Part shown: piece by piece, positions 28,537-37,245 of the stretch
How positions within the stretch are numbered: the first letter of the stretch is position 1
Layout: the number at the start of each line of letters is the position of its first letter
NCBI GenBank assembly: GCA_024072375.1
Contig: CP099617.1
Coordinates: 2,398,001-2,462,000 of the forward strand
Source: Sphingomonadaceae bacterium OTU29LAMAA1
GTDB lineage: Bacteria; Pseudomonadota; Alphaproteobacteria; Sphingomonadales; Sphingomonadaceae
DNA length: 64,000 bases
Reading direction: 5' to 3'
Made by a program: the position numbers and the translations under genes
The notes under the pieces: generated by a model
What the model was told of the DNA's origin: nothing
Database searches by the model: none
The model's input: the letters and a program-made list of their open reading frames with translations, nothing else

Positions 28537-28934
28537 CGGGAAAGCCCCTCCTCTTCAGAGGAGGGGTTGGGGTGGAGGACACCCTTCGTCATCCAGCGGG
28601 ATGGCATGTGGCGGGCCTGATCGAGGATGGTCAGGAGTACGCCCTCCATGTTGGTCATGACGTCGGTGTTGGTAAAGCGCAGGACGGTGACGCCATGCTG
28701 ATGCTTGAGAAGCGCGTCGCGACGACAATCGTCGTCGGGATCGTGGGTGTGGCCATCGATTTCGATCCCGAGAGCGATCGAGGGGCAGAAGACGTCGAGG
28801 ATGCGGTTGCCGATCGCGTGCTGACGGCGGAACTTGAAGTCGCCGAGTTGCGAGTTGGACAGGTGGCGCCACAGGCGGAGTTCCGGCTCGGTCGGGTTAC
28901 GGCGGTTTTGGCGGGCGTTGTCACTCATCTCCAC
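28533..28934 (-). CDS. DUF559 (Vsr-like) endonuclease domain protein
   Basis: 133 residues (127 if the ATG at 28928 is used instead of GTG at 28934). DUF559 is a small PD-(D/E)XK-like nuclease domain related to Vsr. Visible: [41 protein letters not shown], where the D of ILDVFC and the E of GIEIDG are the expected metal ligands. The last 13 codons (from [13 protein letters not shown]) are encoded by the left type C repeat. The gene is framed by perfect 39-bp inverted copies of this repeat and inserted between yebC and ruvC. The likely role, DNA cutting related to repeat mobility, is inference. Confidence 0.85.
   Translation of the reverse strand: MEMSDNARQNRRNPTEPELRLWRHLSNSQLGDFKFRRQHAIGNRILDVFCPSIALGIEIDGHTHDPDDDCRRDALLKHQHGVTVLRFTNTDVMTNMEGVLLTILDQARHMPSRWMTKGVLHPNPSSEEEGLSR
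28541..28579 (+). repeat. Type C repeat, left inverted copy
   Basis: A 39-bp unit starting AAAGCCCCTCCTC, containing a hairpin (CCCCTCCTC/GAGGAGGGG) and ending GGTTGGGGTGGAGGA. It is the perfect reverse complement of 28938-28976. It encodes the end of the DUF559 protein and, on the minus strand, the ruvC Shine-Dalgarno. Confidence 0.95.
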
Positions 28935-28937
28935 GTA

Positions 28938-28976
28938 TCCTCCACCCCAACCCCTCCTCTGAAGAGGAGGGGCTTT
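28938..28976 (-). repeat. Type C repeat, right inverted copy
   Basis: Perfect 39-bp inverted copy of 28541-28579; matching stops exactly at both ends. It lies 3 bp upstream of the DUF559 GTG start, so the gene's own promoter would have to be inside or beyond it. Confidence 0.95.
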
Positions 28977-29000
28977 TCTGCTGCTCAGCCAATCCCGTTT

Positions 29001-29022
29001 AGGGGAAGGGGTTGGGGTGGAG
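29001..29022 (+). repeat. Type C repeat, partial third copy
   Basis: AGGGGAAGGGGTTGGGGTGG resembles the GGTTGGGGTGGAG end of the left copy, in the same orientation. It lies between the right copy and the end of yebC and may mark an earlier insertion or a solo relic. Confidence 0.65.
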
Positions 29023-29046
29023 CAGGTCTCACCGAAACCCTACATC

Positions 29047-29790
29047 TCAGCCCAGCTTTTCCATCACCTCGTCGGACACTTCGTAATTGCCCCATACCGT
29101 CTGGACGTCGTCATCGTCGTCGAGCGTGTCGATCAGCTTGAACAGCGTCGCGGCGTCGCCCTCATCGACCGACACCATCACCTGCGGGCGCCACGCGAGC
29201 TTCGCACCCTCGAACTCGCCCAGCACCGACTCCAGCGCCCTGGCGACTTCGTGCAGGTCGCCGACCGCCGTCCAGATCTCGTGGCCATCCTCGGACGAGG
29301 TGACGTCCTCGGCACCGGCTTCCAATGCCGCCTCAAACACCTTTTCGGCGTCGCCGGCGGATGCCGGATAGGAGATCAGGCCGACGCGGTCGAAGGCGTG
29401 GCTGACCGAACCGGACGCACCGAGATTGCCGCCGTTCTTGGCGACGGCGGTACGGACGTTGGTCGCGGTGCGGTTGCGGTTGTCGCTCAGGGCCTCGATG
29501 ATCAGCGACACGCCGCCGGGGCCGAAGCCCTCGTAGCGAATTTCCTCGTAATTCTCGGTGTCGCCCTTCGACGCCTTGTCGATCGCGCGCTGGATGTTGT
29601 CCTTGGGGACCGACTGCGCCTTGGCAGCGTTGACCGCAGCGCGGAGGCGCGGGTTCATGTCGGGGTCGGGAAGACCCATCTTCGCCGCGACGGTGATTTC
29701 GCGGGAAAGCTTGGAAAACATGCCCGAGCGCTTCTTATCCTGCGCGCCCTTGCGGTGCATGATGTTCTTGAACTTGGAATGGCCTGCCAT
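29047..29790 (-). CDS. yebC: YebC/PmpR family regulator (TACO1-like)
   Basis: 247 residues. Family members act as DNA-binding regulators or, as shown more recently, as translation factors that help ribosomes through proline stretches. The N-terminus [21 protein letters not shown] is the family signature, followed by [12 protein letters not shown] and YEGFGPGGV. Adjacent to ruvC in many proteobacteria, here separated from it by the DUF559 cassette. Confidence 0.95.
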   Translation of the reverse strand: MAGHSKFKNIMHRKGAQDKKRSGMFSKLSREITVAAKMGLPDPDMNPRLRAAVNAAKAQSVPKDNIQRAIDKASKGDTENYEEIRYEGFGPGGVSLIIEALSDNRNRTATNVRTAVAKNGGNLGASGSVSHAFDRVGLISYPASAGDAEKVFEAALEAGAEDVTSSEDGHEIWTAVGDLHEVARALESVLGEFEGAKLAWRPQVMVSVDEGDAATLFKLIDTLDDDDDVQTVWGNYEVSDEVMEKLG

Positions 29791-29902
29791 GACTGCCTCT
29801 AACCGATAATCGCATCGCCCTTAGGCCGGTGAGGCGGTTTTCGCCAGACCGAGCCACACGCCCCTTGCCCCGCACCCCCACGATACGCCAAACGCGGACG
29901 CA

Positions 29903-31369
29903 ATGACCGTCAGCGTAGACATGGGCAGCGACGATCGCGGCGCACCCGTGACCATGGACCTCGAAGAACTGCTCGCCACCCGATTGCTCGTCCAGGGCAA
30001 TTCGGGGTCGGGCAAGTCGCACCTGCTGCGCCGCCTGCTCGAAGGATCGGCGGGTCAGGTGCAGCAGGTGGTGATCGATCCGGAGGGCGACTTCGTCACG
30101 CTCGCCGGGCCGTACGGTCACGTCGTGATCGAGGCGGCGGATTATTCGGTCCCCGAAATCGCCCGGATCGCCACCCGGCTTCGCGAACACCGCGCGTCCG
30201 TCGTGCTGAGCCTCGAGGGGCTGGAGGCGGAGGGGCAGATGCGCTGCGCCGCCGCGTTCCTGTCGGCGCTGTTCGATGCCCCACGCGAACATTGGTATCC
30301 GGCGCTGGTGGTGGTGGACGAGGCGCAGTTGTTCGCGCCTACGACGGGCGGCGAGGTCGCCGAAGAGGTGCGGCGCGCATCGCTGTCGGCGATGACCAAC
30401 CTGATGTGCCGCGGGCGCAAGCGCGGGCTTGCCGGCGTGATCGCAACGCAGCGGCTGGCCAAGCTCGCCAAGAACGTCGCGGCAGAGGCGTCGAACTTCC
30501 TGATGGGCCGCACCTTTCTGGACATCGACATGGCGCGCGCCGCCGACTTGCTTGGCATGGAGCGGCGGCAGGCCGAATCGATCCGCGATCTGGCGCGCGG
30601 CACCTTCCTCGCGCTGGGGCCGGCGGTGTCGCGGCGGCCGATCACGGTGAAGATCGGTCAGGTCGCCACCTCGGCGCGCAGCGGCAGCCCCAAGCTGACG
30701 CCGCTACCAGCCTCGCCGGCGGAGAATTTGCAGCAACTCATCTTCGCGCCCCCACCCGAAGAAGCGCCGCAGCTGCCGATGAGCTTCGAGTCGCGCCCGC
30801 GCCGGGTGCCGGCCGACGAATTGCTCGACACGATCGAGCGGCCGATGTCGCAGCAGACGACGCTGGCGCCGCTGCCCGACAAGTCGGACGGCGAGGTCGA
30901 AGCGATCTACGCCGCCGTGCTGGAGGCGATCGTCGCGGATCGCGATTCGGCGCTGCGTCCGCCATCGGTGCTGTTCCAGGATTTCCAGGTCCGCTGCCGG
31001 ATGGCGGGGCTGGCGAAACCGCCGCTCGACCTGCCCGGCTTCACCCGGCGGCTGTCGGCGGCGCGGGCGGGCATCTTCGACGTCACCGACCCGCAATGGG
31101 CGGAGGCGATGGAGCTCGCCTATTCGCTGCCCGACGACATGATCGGCGCGTTCCTGCTGGTCGCCCGCGCGGCGAAGGGCGGCGAGCCGTGCCCCTCGGA
31201 CGCGGCGATGGCAGAGACCTACGGCACCAGCTCGCTGGGGCGGGTACGGCGGCTGATCGGATATATCGAAAGCCGCGAGCTGTTCGTTGCGCGGGTCGAC
31301 CTGTCGGGCAAGCGATCGATCACGATCCCGCGGCTGGGCTGGACGACGGCGGCAAGCGAGGCAGCGTAA
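29903..31369 (+). CDS. HerA-like ATP-binding protein (DUF87)
   Basis: 488 residues. Walker A GNSGSGKSHLLRRLLEG at about 33-49 and Walker B ALVVVDEAQLFAPTTGG at about 134-150, with an arginine-rich sensor (CRGRKRGLAGVIATQRLAKL). These mark the HerA/FtsK DUF87 ATPases. The C-terminal half has a winged-helix-like region (YGTSSLGRVRRLIGYIESRELF). HerA proteins usually work with a NurA nuclease; none is next to it here, so the role (DNA translocation, repair or conjugation relic) is open. It is divergent from yebC. Confidence 0.85.
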   Translation: MTVSVDMGSDDRGAPVTMDLEELLATRLLVQGNSGSGKSHLLRRLLEGSAGQVQQVVIDPEGDFVTLAGPYGHVVIEAADYSVPEIARIATRLREHRASVVLSLEGLEAEGQMRCAAAFLSALFDAPREHWYPALVVVDEAQLFAPTTGGEVAEEVRRASLSAMTNLMCRGRKRGLAGVIATQRLAKLAKNVAAEASNFLMGRTFLDIDMARAADLLGMERRQAESIRDLARGTFLALGPAVSRRPITVKIGQVATSARSGSPKLTPLPASPAENLQQLIFAPPPEEAPQLPMSFESRPRRVPADELLDTIERPMSQQTTLAPLPDKSDGEVEAIYAAVLEAIVADRDSALRPPSVLFQDFQVRCRMAGLAKPPLDLPGFTRRLSAARAGIFDVTDPQWAEAMELAYSLPDDMIGAFLLVARAAKGGEPCPSDAAMAETYGTSSLGRVRRLIGYIESRELFVARVDLSGKRSITIPRLGWTTAASEAA

Positions 31370-31387
31370 CTCCGATCCGATCGGCGA

Positions 31388-31666
31388 TTACCAGATCGCC
31401 AGCGTCGCCAGTCCGATAAGCACGCCGGCATGCACCATCGCGATCAGGTCGAGGTAGGTCGCGAACGGCTGTTTGCGCGTCTTGTGGCGGAACCGTCGTC
31501 GCGCCCACAGAGCACCCGGCGATCCGCCGAAAAAGGCGAGGCTCAGCAACGTCGATTCGCGCACCCGCCAGCCACCGCTGCTTGCGCGCGCCTTGTCATG
31601 GGCGAAGGTCAGCACGGTCAACAGGTTGATCACGACCAATGCGAGCAGCAGTGCGATGAAGGTCAT
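31388..31666 (-). CDS. DUF1294 family membrane protein
   Basis: 92 residues with two or three transmembrane helices. The family stretch FAHDKARASSGGWRVRESTLLSLAFFGGSPGALW is clear, followed by RHKTRKQPF. DUF1294 proteins sometimes carry a cold-shock domain; this one has only the membrane part. The ATG at 31666 begins the first hydrophobic helix (MTFIALLLALVVINLLTVL). Convergent with the HerA-like gene across 18 nt. Function unknown. Confidence 0.85.
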   Translation of the reverse strand: MTFIALLLALVVINLLTVLTFAHDKARASSGGWRVRESTLLSLAFFGGSPGALWARRRFRHKTRKQPFATYLDLIAMVHAGVLIGLATLAIW

Positions 31667-31715
31667 GACCGCATGATCGCCAAACCCACTTACGAAAGCG
31701 TTGCTCCGCGTTCCG

Positions 31716-32162
31716 CTATTTCGCCGACGGCATCGGAGTATATTGCGCCGACAGCAGCCGCCAGCCCCGCCCGCTGCGTACCGCGACATAGCGGGCGCGC
31801 ATCGATCGGGTCGCCGATACGCCGTCCGGCCGCGTCATGGTGAATGAGAGCCGCTCCGTCTCGATCGCGAACGTCCCGTGCAGGCTGGTGCGACGATCGG
31901 CACGCTCGATCGCCGGTCCCGCCCGCCGCTGGTCGGCGCGATAGAAACCGAGCACCTTCGCCCGATCGTCGACGTCGCCGACCGGCGAGATTTCCTGATA
32001 ATCGGGTGCGAGCGTGTTGCCGAGCGCCGCCTCGTCGAATGCGGCGCGGGCCGCGTTGAACCGGTCGACCACGCGCTCCACCGAAGCGATATCGGATGTG
32101 CCCGCCGCCGTGGCGGACGCCGCGATCGTCGAAAACAGGGCGGCGGCAAAACGATAGCGCAT
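31716..32162 (-). CDS. Secreted NTF2-like (DUF4440-type) protein
   Basis: 148 residues with a signal peptide (MRYRFAAALFSTIAASATAAG). The mature part (VERVVDRFNAARAAFDEAALGNTLAPDYQEISPVGDV ... RSGRGWRLLSAQYTP) has the NTF2/SnoaL-like cone fold pattern used for binding small ligands. The ATG at 32162 has AGGA 8 nt upstream; another ATG three codons before sits on that site. No catalytic residue is certain. Confidence 0.78.
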   Translation of the reverse strand: MRYRFAAALFSTIAASATAAGTSDIASVERVVDRFNAARAAFDEAALGNTLAPDYQEISPVGDVDDRAKVLGFYRADQRRAGPAIERADRRTSLHGTFAIETERLSFTMTRPDGVSATRSMRARYVAVRSGRGWRLLSAQYTPMPSAK

Positions 32163-32233
32163 CGGCAGCATCCTCGCACAGGTGAGTTATGCAAGTAATA
32201 CGGCCGAGTCCGCAGCGTCAAGCCGCCGTCGGA

Positions 32234-32500
32234 TCAGATCATGCCGAGCGCCTGCATGTACACCTCGAGGATCGCCTCCTCCTCTTGGTACTCTTCCTTC
32301 TTCTTCTTGCGGATCGACAGGATCTTGCGGATCGCCTTGGGATCGTATCCGCGACCCTTGGCCTCGGCCATCACGTCCTTGATGTCGTCCGAGATGCCCT
32401 TCTTCTCTTCTTCGAGGCGCTCGGCGCGCTCGATCAGCAGGCGCAGTTCGTCCGCTGCGACCTGTCCGCCGCCCATGCCTTCTTGCCGTTCGTCCGCCAT
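32234..32500 (-). CDS. gapR: GapR-like nucleoid protein (DUF2312)
   Basis: 88 residues, nearly all coiled coil, with the DUF2312 core [20 protein letters not shown] ... [23 protein letters not shown]. In Caulobacter this protein (GapR, 89 residues) forms clamps around overtwisted AT-rich DNA ahead of the replication fork and is needed for normal growth. The length agrees. ATG at 32500 is preferred over one 12 codons upstream because the family begins here. Confidence 0.92.
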   Translation of the reverse strand: MADERQEGMGGGQVAADELRLLIERAERLEEEKKGISDDIKDVMAEAKGRGYDPKAIRKILSIRKKKKEEYQEEEAILEVYMQALGMI

Positions 32501-32604
32501 TGTCCCACCCCGCCGCGAGCGTCCCGCGGCCCTCATATGATTCGCTGAAAGGATACCGGTCGCGACCGGTAGGGGCGGGCGTCTAGGCGTTTACCCTGTT
32601 CGGC

Positions 32605-32979
32605 TCAACCCCGGCCGGGTTCGGTCATCGCCGGCGGATCGCTGGCCGGGAAGCTTTCGTCCAGCGCTTCGTCGAGCGCGTCATCCTGCGCGTTCAGCTT
32701 GAGGCTCTCGTCCATGCGGGCGAGTTGCTCCGGGGTCGCCTCGGTCTGATAGCGCGCCTTCCATTCCGATTGCGGCATGCCGTATATCGTCTCGCGCGCA
32801 TCGGCCTTGGGCATATCTCCCGCCTCCTCGATCCAGTCGGACAGGCAGTTGCGGCAGAATCCGGACAGGCCCATCAGGTCGACGTTCTGCGCATCGGTAC
32901 GGTGGCGCAGGTGGCGGACGAGGCGGCGAAAGGCCTGTGCGGCCACCGCATCGGGCAGGGCGTCGAGTTTGTCGGTCAT
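32605..32979 (-). CDS. DUF1244 family protein
   Basis: 124 residues. DUF1244 block: AFRRLVRHLRHRTDAQNVDLMGLSGFCRNCLSDWIEEA, with CRNC as a possible metal site, then YGMPQSEWKARYQ. The acidic C-terminus (DDALDEALDESFPASDPPA) is typical of other small sphingomonad proteins. Function unknown. It is divergent from pyk with 75 nt between starts. Confidence 0.9.
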   Translation of the reverse strand: MTDKLDALPDAVAAQAFRRLVRHLRHRTDAQNVDLMGLSGFCRNCLSDWIEEAGDMPKADARETIYGMPQSEWKARYQTEATPEQLARMDESLKLNAQDDALDEALDESFPASDPPAMTEPGRG

Positions 32980-33054
32980 ACGAGTCTTTCCGAAGGTTGA
33001 TCGCGACTAGATAGGGTCTAGAGGGGGGCGCGGCCATTCCCCAGGAGCCTTTCT

Positions 33055-34509
33055 ATGACCACAGCCATTGCGCCCCGTTCGCGGAAAGTGCGCGTGCTCG
33101 CGACCCTTGGTCCGGCGAGCAACACACCCGAGATGATCGCCACGCTGTTCCAGGCGGGCGCGGACGCGTTCCGCATCAACATGAGCCATGGCGACCAGCA
33201 GTCCAAGGTTGCGGTGATCCAGGCGATCCGCGGGCTCGAGAAGGAGTTCCAGCGGCCGACGACGATCCTCGCCGATCTGCAGGGCCCCAAGCTGCGCGTC
33301 GGCAAGTTCGAGGGCGGCAGGACCATGCTCGAAAGCGGCAGCACCTTCGTTCTCGACCGCGACAAGACCCCGGGTGACGCCACCCGCGTCGAGCTGCCGC
33401 ACAAGGAGATTTTCGCCGCGATCGAACCGGGCGCACGCCTGTTGCTCGACGACGGCAAGCTTGTGCTGCGCGTCACCGATCACGGTCCCGACCGGATCGA
33501 GACGCAGGTCGAGGTCGGCGGCGCGCTGTCGAACAACAAGGGGCTGAACGTTCCCGACGTGGTGCTGCCGATGGCCGCGCTGACCGAGAAGGATCGCAGC
33601 GACCTCGCCTTCGCGGTCGAACAGGGTGTCGACTGGATCGCGCTGTCGTTCGTACAGCGGCCCGAGGATCTGGCCGAGGCGCGCAAGCTGATCGGCGGCA
33701 AGGCGGCGTTGCTCGCCAAGATCGAGAAGCCGGCCGCGATCGATCGCCTCGAGGAGATCGTCGAGATGTGCGACGGCGTGATGGTCGCACGCGGCGACCT
33801 GGGCGTCGAGCTGCCGCCGCAGACGGTACCGCCGCTCCAGAAGCGCATCGTCGAAACCTCGCGCCGGCTGGGACGACCGGTCGTGGTCGCGACGCAGATG
33901 CTCGAATCGATGATCCAGAGCCCGTCGCCGACCCGCGCCGAAGTGTCCGACGTCGCTACCGCGATCTACGACGGCGCCGATGCGATCATGCTCTCTGCCG
34001 AAAGCGCGGCGGGTGCATGGCCGGTCGAATCGGTGGCGATGATGAATTCGATCGGCATCTCGGTCGAAGGCGATCCGATGCATGGCGATCGCGTCCATTT
34101 CACCGTGATGCGGCCCGATCCGACGACCGCCGACGCGCTGGCGGAAGCCGCCAAGCAGATCGCCAAGACGACGTCGGCGACGGCGATCATCTGCTTCACC
34201 ACGTCGGGCTCCACAGCGCGCCGCATCGCTCGCGAGCGGCCATCGGTGCCGATCCTGGTGCTGACGCCGAGCAAGGACACCGCGCGCCGCCTCGGCCTGT
34301 TGTGGGGAACGCATGCCGTCCACACCCGCGACGTCGAATCGTTCGAGGACATGGTCGGCAAGGCCAAGCGCATGGCGTTGCGCACCGGCATCGCCAAGGC
34401 GGGCGACCGCGTGATCGTGATGGCGGGCGTCCCCTTCCGCACGCCGGGATCGACCAACGTGTTGCACGTGGTGCGGATCATTGGCGATGAGTTGAAGGAC
34501 TACGTCTAA
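33055..34509 (+). CDS. pyk: Pyruvate kinase
   Basis: 484 residues. Converts phosphoenolpyruvate and ADP to pyruvate and ATP. N-terminal RKVRVLATLGPASN and FRINMSHGD, the metal/PEP site LLAKIEKPAAIDRLEEI and ARGDLGVELP, the signature stretch ending VATQMLESMI, and a C-terminal regulatory domain with TTSGSTARRIARERP. Length and motif order are normal. ATG at 33055 directly after CTTTCT; AGGAGC lies upstream. Confidence 0.97.
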   Translation: MTTAIAPRSRKVRVLATLGPASNTPEMIATLFQAGADAFRINMSHGDQQSKVAVIQAIRGLEKEFQRPTTILADLQGPKLRVGKFEGGRTMLESGSTFVLDRDKTPGDATRVELPHKEIFAAIEPGARLLLDDGKLVLRVTDHGPDRIETQVEVGGALSNNKGLNVPDVVLPMAALTEKDRSDLAFAVEQGVDWIALSFVQRPEDLAEARKLIGGKAALLAKIEKPAAIDRLEEIVEMCDGVMVARGDLGVELPPQTVPPLQKRIVETSRRLGRPVVVATQMLESMIQSPSPTRAEVSDVATAIYDGADAIMLSAESAAGAWPVESVAMMNSIGISVEGDPMHGDRVHFTVMRPDPTTADALAEAAKQIAKTTSATAIICFTTSGSTARRIARERPSVPILVLTPSKDTARRLGLLWGTHAVHTRDVESFEDMVGKAKRMALRTGIAKAGDRVIVMAGVPFRTPGSTNVLHVVRIIGDELKDYV

Positions 34510-34523
34510 GCTGGAAAGGGTGC

Positions 34524-34572
34524 CCCGGAGCCACGGCTGTGACGTCGCTCCGGGTTCCTGCGTGCGCAGGAA
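34524..34572. terminator. Hairpins between convergent pyk and HAD gene
   Basis: CCCGGAGC/GCTCCGGG (8-bp stem, 15-nt loop) followed at once by TTCCTGC-GTGC-GCAGGAA (7-bp stem). They fill the gap between two convergent genes, so they probably stop transcription from both sides, though neither has a long U-run. The second is a widespread sphingomonad repeat style. Confidence 0.5.
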
Positions 34573-34601
34573 TGCTGCGCTGTTATGTGAGCAGGCCGAT
34601 C

Positions 34602-35249
34602 TTACCTGAGCAGGCCCAGTGCGCGCATGTCGCTGCGCAGGGTCGGTTCGTCGGTGAAGTGCAGCGCGATCAGGCCGACGCTCAGCGCGCCTTCGATATT
34701 TGCCGCATTGTCGTCGATAAAGACGGTGCTTTCCGCGCGCAGTCCGAACCGGTCCAGCGCGAGGCGATAGATCGCGGGATCGGGCTTCACCATCTTCTCG
34801 ACGCCCGACACGACCACGTCGCGAAAGCGGTCGAACATCGCGGCTTCGCGCGCGCGGAACGGTGGCCAGAATTCGTGGCTGAAATTGGTGATCGCGTAGA
34901 GCGGCACATTCGCCGCTTCCAGTTCGTCGACCAGGGCGCGCATGCCCGCGATCGGATCGCCGATGCTTTCCAGAAAACGCGGACCCCACACGGCGATCAG
35001 TTCGGCATGCTGCGGGTATAGCGCGGCAAGCTCCGCCGAGGTGTCGGCGAAGTCGCGTCCGGCATCATGCTGGAAATGCCATTCGTGCGTGACGACGTCG
35101 CGCAGGAATGCATTGAGCGCCCGATCGTCGTCGATCAGGCGCCCGTAAAGGATACGCGGATCCCAGTCGTACAGGACCCGGCCGACGTCGAAGATGACCG
35201 CCGTTGGAACAACGGCCGCCGGGATGACGTCGGCCGCAGGCGTCGCCAA
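34602..35249 (-). CDS. HAD-superfamily phosphatase (YihX-like)
   Basis: 215 residues. HAD fold: nucleophile motif VIFDVGRVLYDW, motif II AITNFS, motif III KPDPAIYRLAL, motif IV FIDDNAANIEGA. The DxG rather than DxD in motif I resembles YihX-type sugar phosphatases and 2-haloacid dehalogenases; substrate not predictable. The start appears to be TTG at 35249, 6 nt after the rpmJ stop; ATG options are lacking, so it is tentative. Confidence 0.88.
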   Translation of the reverse strand: MATPAADVIPAAVVPTAVIFDVGRVLYDWDPRILYGRLIDDDRALNAFLRDVVTHEWHFQHDAGRDFADTSAELAALYPQHAELIAVWGPRFLESIGDPIAGMRALVDELEAANVPLYAITNFSHEFWPPFRAREAAMFDRFRDVVVSGVEKMVKPDPAIYRLALDRFGLRAESTVFIDDNAANIEGALSVGLIALHFTDEPTLRSDMRALGLLR

Positions 35250-35255
35250 AATGGC

Positions 35256-35381
35256 TTAGCCCTGACGCGCCTTGAAGCGACGGTTGGTCTTGTTGATGAC
35301 ATAGGTGCGGCCGCGACGACGGATCACGCGGTTGTCGCGATGACGGTCCTTGAGCGACTTCAGGCTATTGCGGATCTTCAT
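35256..35381 (-). CDS. rpmJ: 50S ribosomal protein L36
   Basis: 41 residues, the longer alphaproteobacterial type of L36 ([30 protein letters not shown]). The Cys/His zinc ligands of the short type are absent except H14, so this is the C-minus zinc-independent form. The ATG at 35381 has AAGAAG upstream. The HAD gene follows 6 nt downstream. Confidence 0.95.
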   Translation of the reverse strand: MKIRNSLKSLKDRHRDNRVIRRRGRTYVINKTNRRFKARQG

Positions 35382-35520
35382 GATCGATTCGCTTCTTTTT
35401 AGAAATTGACGGTGTCGGTGAAAGCGCGAGCGCCTAAGGGCCGGGGTCGCAATAGTCAAGCAACGCAGGGCGCGTTAGAGCGTTTCAGCAGCGCAACGTA
35501 TCGCAAAGGTAGCTCCCGTC

Positions 35521-36123
35521 ATGACCATCCGTTCCCTTCTGGCCATCGGCATCGGTGCCGCGACGCTTGCCGGTTGTGCGACCACCGCGCCGCTGCCGCC
35601 GACGGAGGTCATCCGTTATCACCTCGGCGAGCCGATCGCGCGCGGCACCGTGGCGGTCGAGCCGCTGTCGGGCGGCGCGCCGGCCAGTCTGGAGTTCAAG
35701 ACCTATGCCGCCGCGGTTCAGGGCGAATTGCTGAAGGCCGGCTATAGCGTCCCGGCGCAGGGCGTGACGCCCGATTTCATCGCCACCGTCGGCTTCACGC
35801 GCACCAGCCAGGAGGGACCGCCACGCCGATCGCCGATCAGCATCGGCATCGGTGGCGGCGGCTTCAGCGGCGGCCGGAGTGGTGGCGGCGTCGGACTGGG
35901 CGGTGGCGTCGGCTTTCCGATCGGCGGCGGCGGGTCAACGCAGTTGCTGGTCGCGGAGCTGTCGGTGACGATCAAGCGGCGGGCCGACCAGTCGCCGGTA
36001 TGGGAAGGCCGCGCGCAGGGCGTCAGCGACATCAAGGGTGCCGACGAGCAGGCGGGCAAGCTCGCGCGGGCGCTGTTCACCGGCTTCCCCGGTCAGTCCG
36101 GCCGTACCATCACCGTCAAATAA
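35521..36123 (+). CDS. DUF4136-type lipoprotein
   Basis: 200 residues with a lipobox TLAGC at 15-19 (signal peptidase II site), so probably anchored to the outer membrane. The body includes DFIATVGFTR, a glycine-rich loop of about 35 residues (GIGGGGFSGGRSGGG...) and VAELSVTIKRRADQSPVWEGRAQG, similar to DUF4136. Nothing suggests catalysis. It may be cotranscribed with the M14 peptidase 12 nt downstream. Confidence 0.82.
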   Translation: MTIRSLLAIGIGAATLAGCATTAPLPPTEVIRYHLGEPIARGTVAVEPLSGGAPASLEFKTYAAAVQGELLKAGYSVPAQGVTPDFIATVGFTRTSQEGPPRRSPISIGIGGGGFSGGRSGGGVGLGGGVGFPIGGGGSTQLLVAELSVTIKRRADQSPVWEGRAQGVSDIKGADEQAGKLARALFTGFPGQSGRTITVK

Positions 36124-36135
36124 TCGGGCGTTTTC

Positions 36136-37245
36136 ATGACCATCAGCATCAACGCCGCCTTCGACGGCGGCAATATCCGTGTCGTCGGCATCGATGGCGA
36201 TCGCGTCGATCTGGAGATCGTGCAGGATCACGCCTCGGACTTCTTCCAGTGGTTCTACTTTCGCGTGGCCGGGGCGCACGGGCGGCGGCTGACCTTCCGC
36301 ATCATTAATGCCGGCACGTCCGCCTACCCCTTCGGCTGGCCGGGATACAAGACACGCGCCAGCGGCGATCGGCGGGCGTGGCGGATGATCGACACGACCT
36401 ACGACGACGGCGTGCTATCCTTCGATTACACGGTCGAGGGCGAGTTGACATGGTTCGCCTATTTCGCGCCCTACACGATGGAGATGCACGACGATCTGGT
36501 CGCCCGGATCGCCGCAAAGCCGGGGGTTACGCATCGCGAACTGGGCGTGTCGCTCGACGGGCAGGCCATCGACTATTTCCGGATCGGCAATGGTCCCAGG
36601 CCGGTGTGGCTGTACGCGCGTCAGCATCCCGGCGAATCGATGGCCGAATGGTGGATGGAGGGCGCGCTGGAATGGTTGACCAGCGACGCCGCGGCACCGC
36701 TGCTGGCCAAGGCGACGGTGCATGTCGTTCCGAACATGAACCCGGACGGCACGCGGCGGGGGCATCTGCGCACCAATGCGGCAGGCGTGAACCTCAATCG
36801 CGAATGGCATGCACCTTCGGCAGAGCGCAGCCCCGAGGTGTTGTGCGTGCGCAATGCGATGGACGAGACCGGCGTTGCCTTCGCGATCGACGTGCATGGC
36901 GACGAGGCGATCCCGGCGAACTTCATCGCGGGCTACGAGGGTATTCCCAACTGGACCGACGATCACGGCGCGAAATTCTATGCGTTCGGCGATCGGCTGG
37001 CGGCACACACGCCCGATTTTCAGGTCGGCAAAGGCTATGAGAAGTCGAGCGCCGGCAATGCGAACCTGTCGATGTCGACCAATCAGCTGGCGCAGCGGTT
37101 CGGCGCGGTGTCGGTGACGCTGGAGATGCCGTTCAAGGATCACGACCCCAATCCCGACGCGGAATTCGGCTGGTCGGGCGAACGCAGCAAGCGACTCGGC
37201 GTGTCGTGCCTCGAGGTGCTGGCGACGATGATCGACGAGATCTGA
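36136..37245 (+). CDS. M14 zinc carboxypeptidase (cytosolic-type)
   Basis: 369 residues without signal peptide. An N-terminal beta domain (about 1-115) precedes the M14 catalytic domain. Zinc ligands are H164 and E167 (RQHPGE) and H254 (DVHGDE); NPDGTRRGHLRTNAAGVNLNREW carries substrate-binding Arg/Asn; the catalytic Glu is probably that of VTLEMPFKD. This is the cytosolic carboxypeptidase (CCP/AGBL-like) type. Substrate in bacteria unknown. Its TGA overlaps the next ATG by 1 nt. Confidence 0.92.
   Translation: MTISINAAFDGGNIRVVGIDGDRVDLEIVQDHASDFFQWFYFRVAGAHGRRLTFRIINAGTSAYPFGWPGYKTRASGDRRAWRMIDTTYDDGVLSFDYTVEGELTWFAYFAPYTMEMHDDLVARIAAKPGVTHRELGVSLDGQAIDYFRIGNGPRPVWLYARQHPGESMAEWWMEGALEWLTSDAAAPLLAKATVHVVPNMNPDGTRRGHLRTNAAGVNLNREWHAPSAERSPEVLCVRNAMDETGVAFAIDVHGDEAIPANFIAGYEGIPNWTDDHGAKFYAFGDRLAAHTPDFQVGKGYEKSSAGNANLSMSTNQLAQRFGAVSVTLEMPFKDHDPNPDAEFGWSGERSKRLGVSCLEVLATMIDEI

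Noticed and set aside
33007..34989. A 660-codon open frame on the - strand
   Set aside because: Antisense to pyruvate kinase, which has every motif and a normal length.
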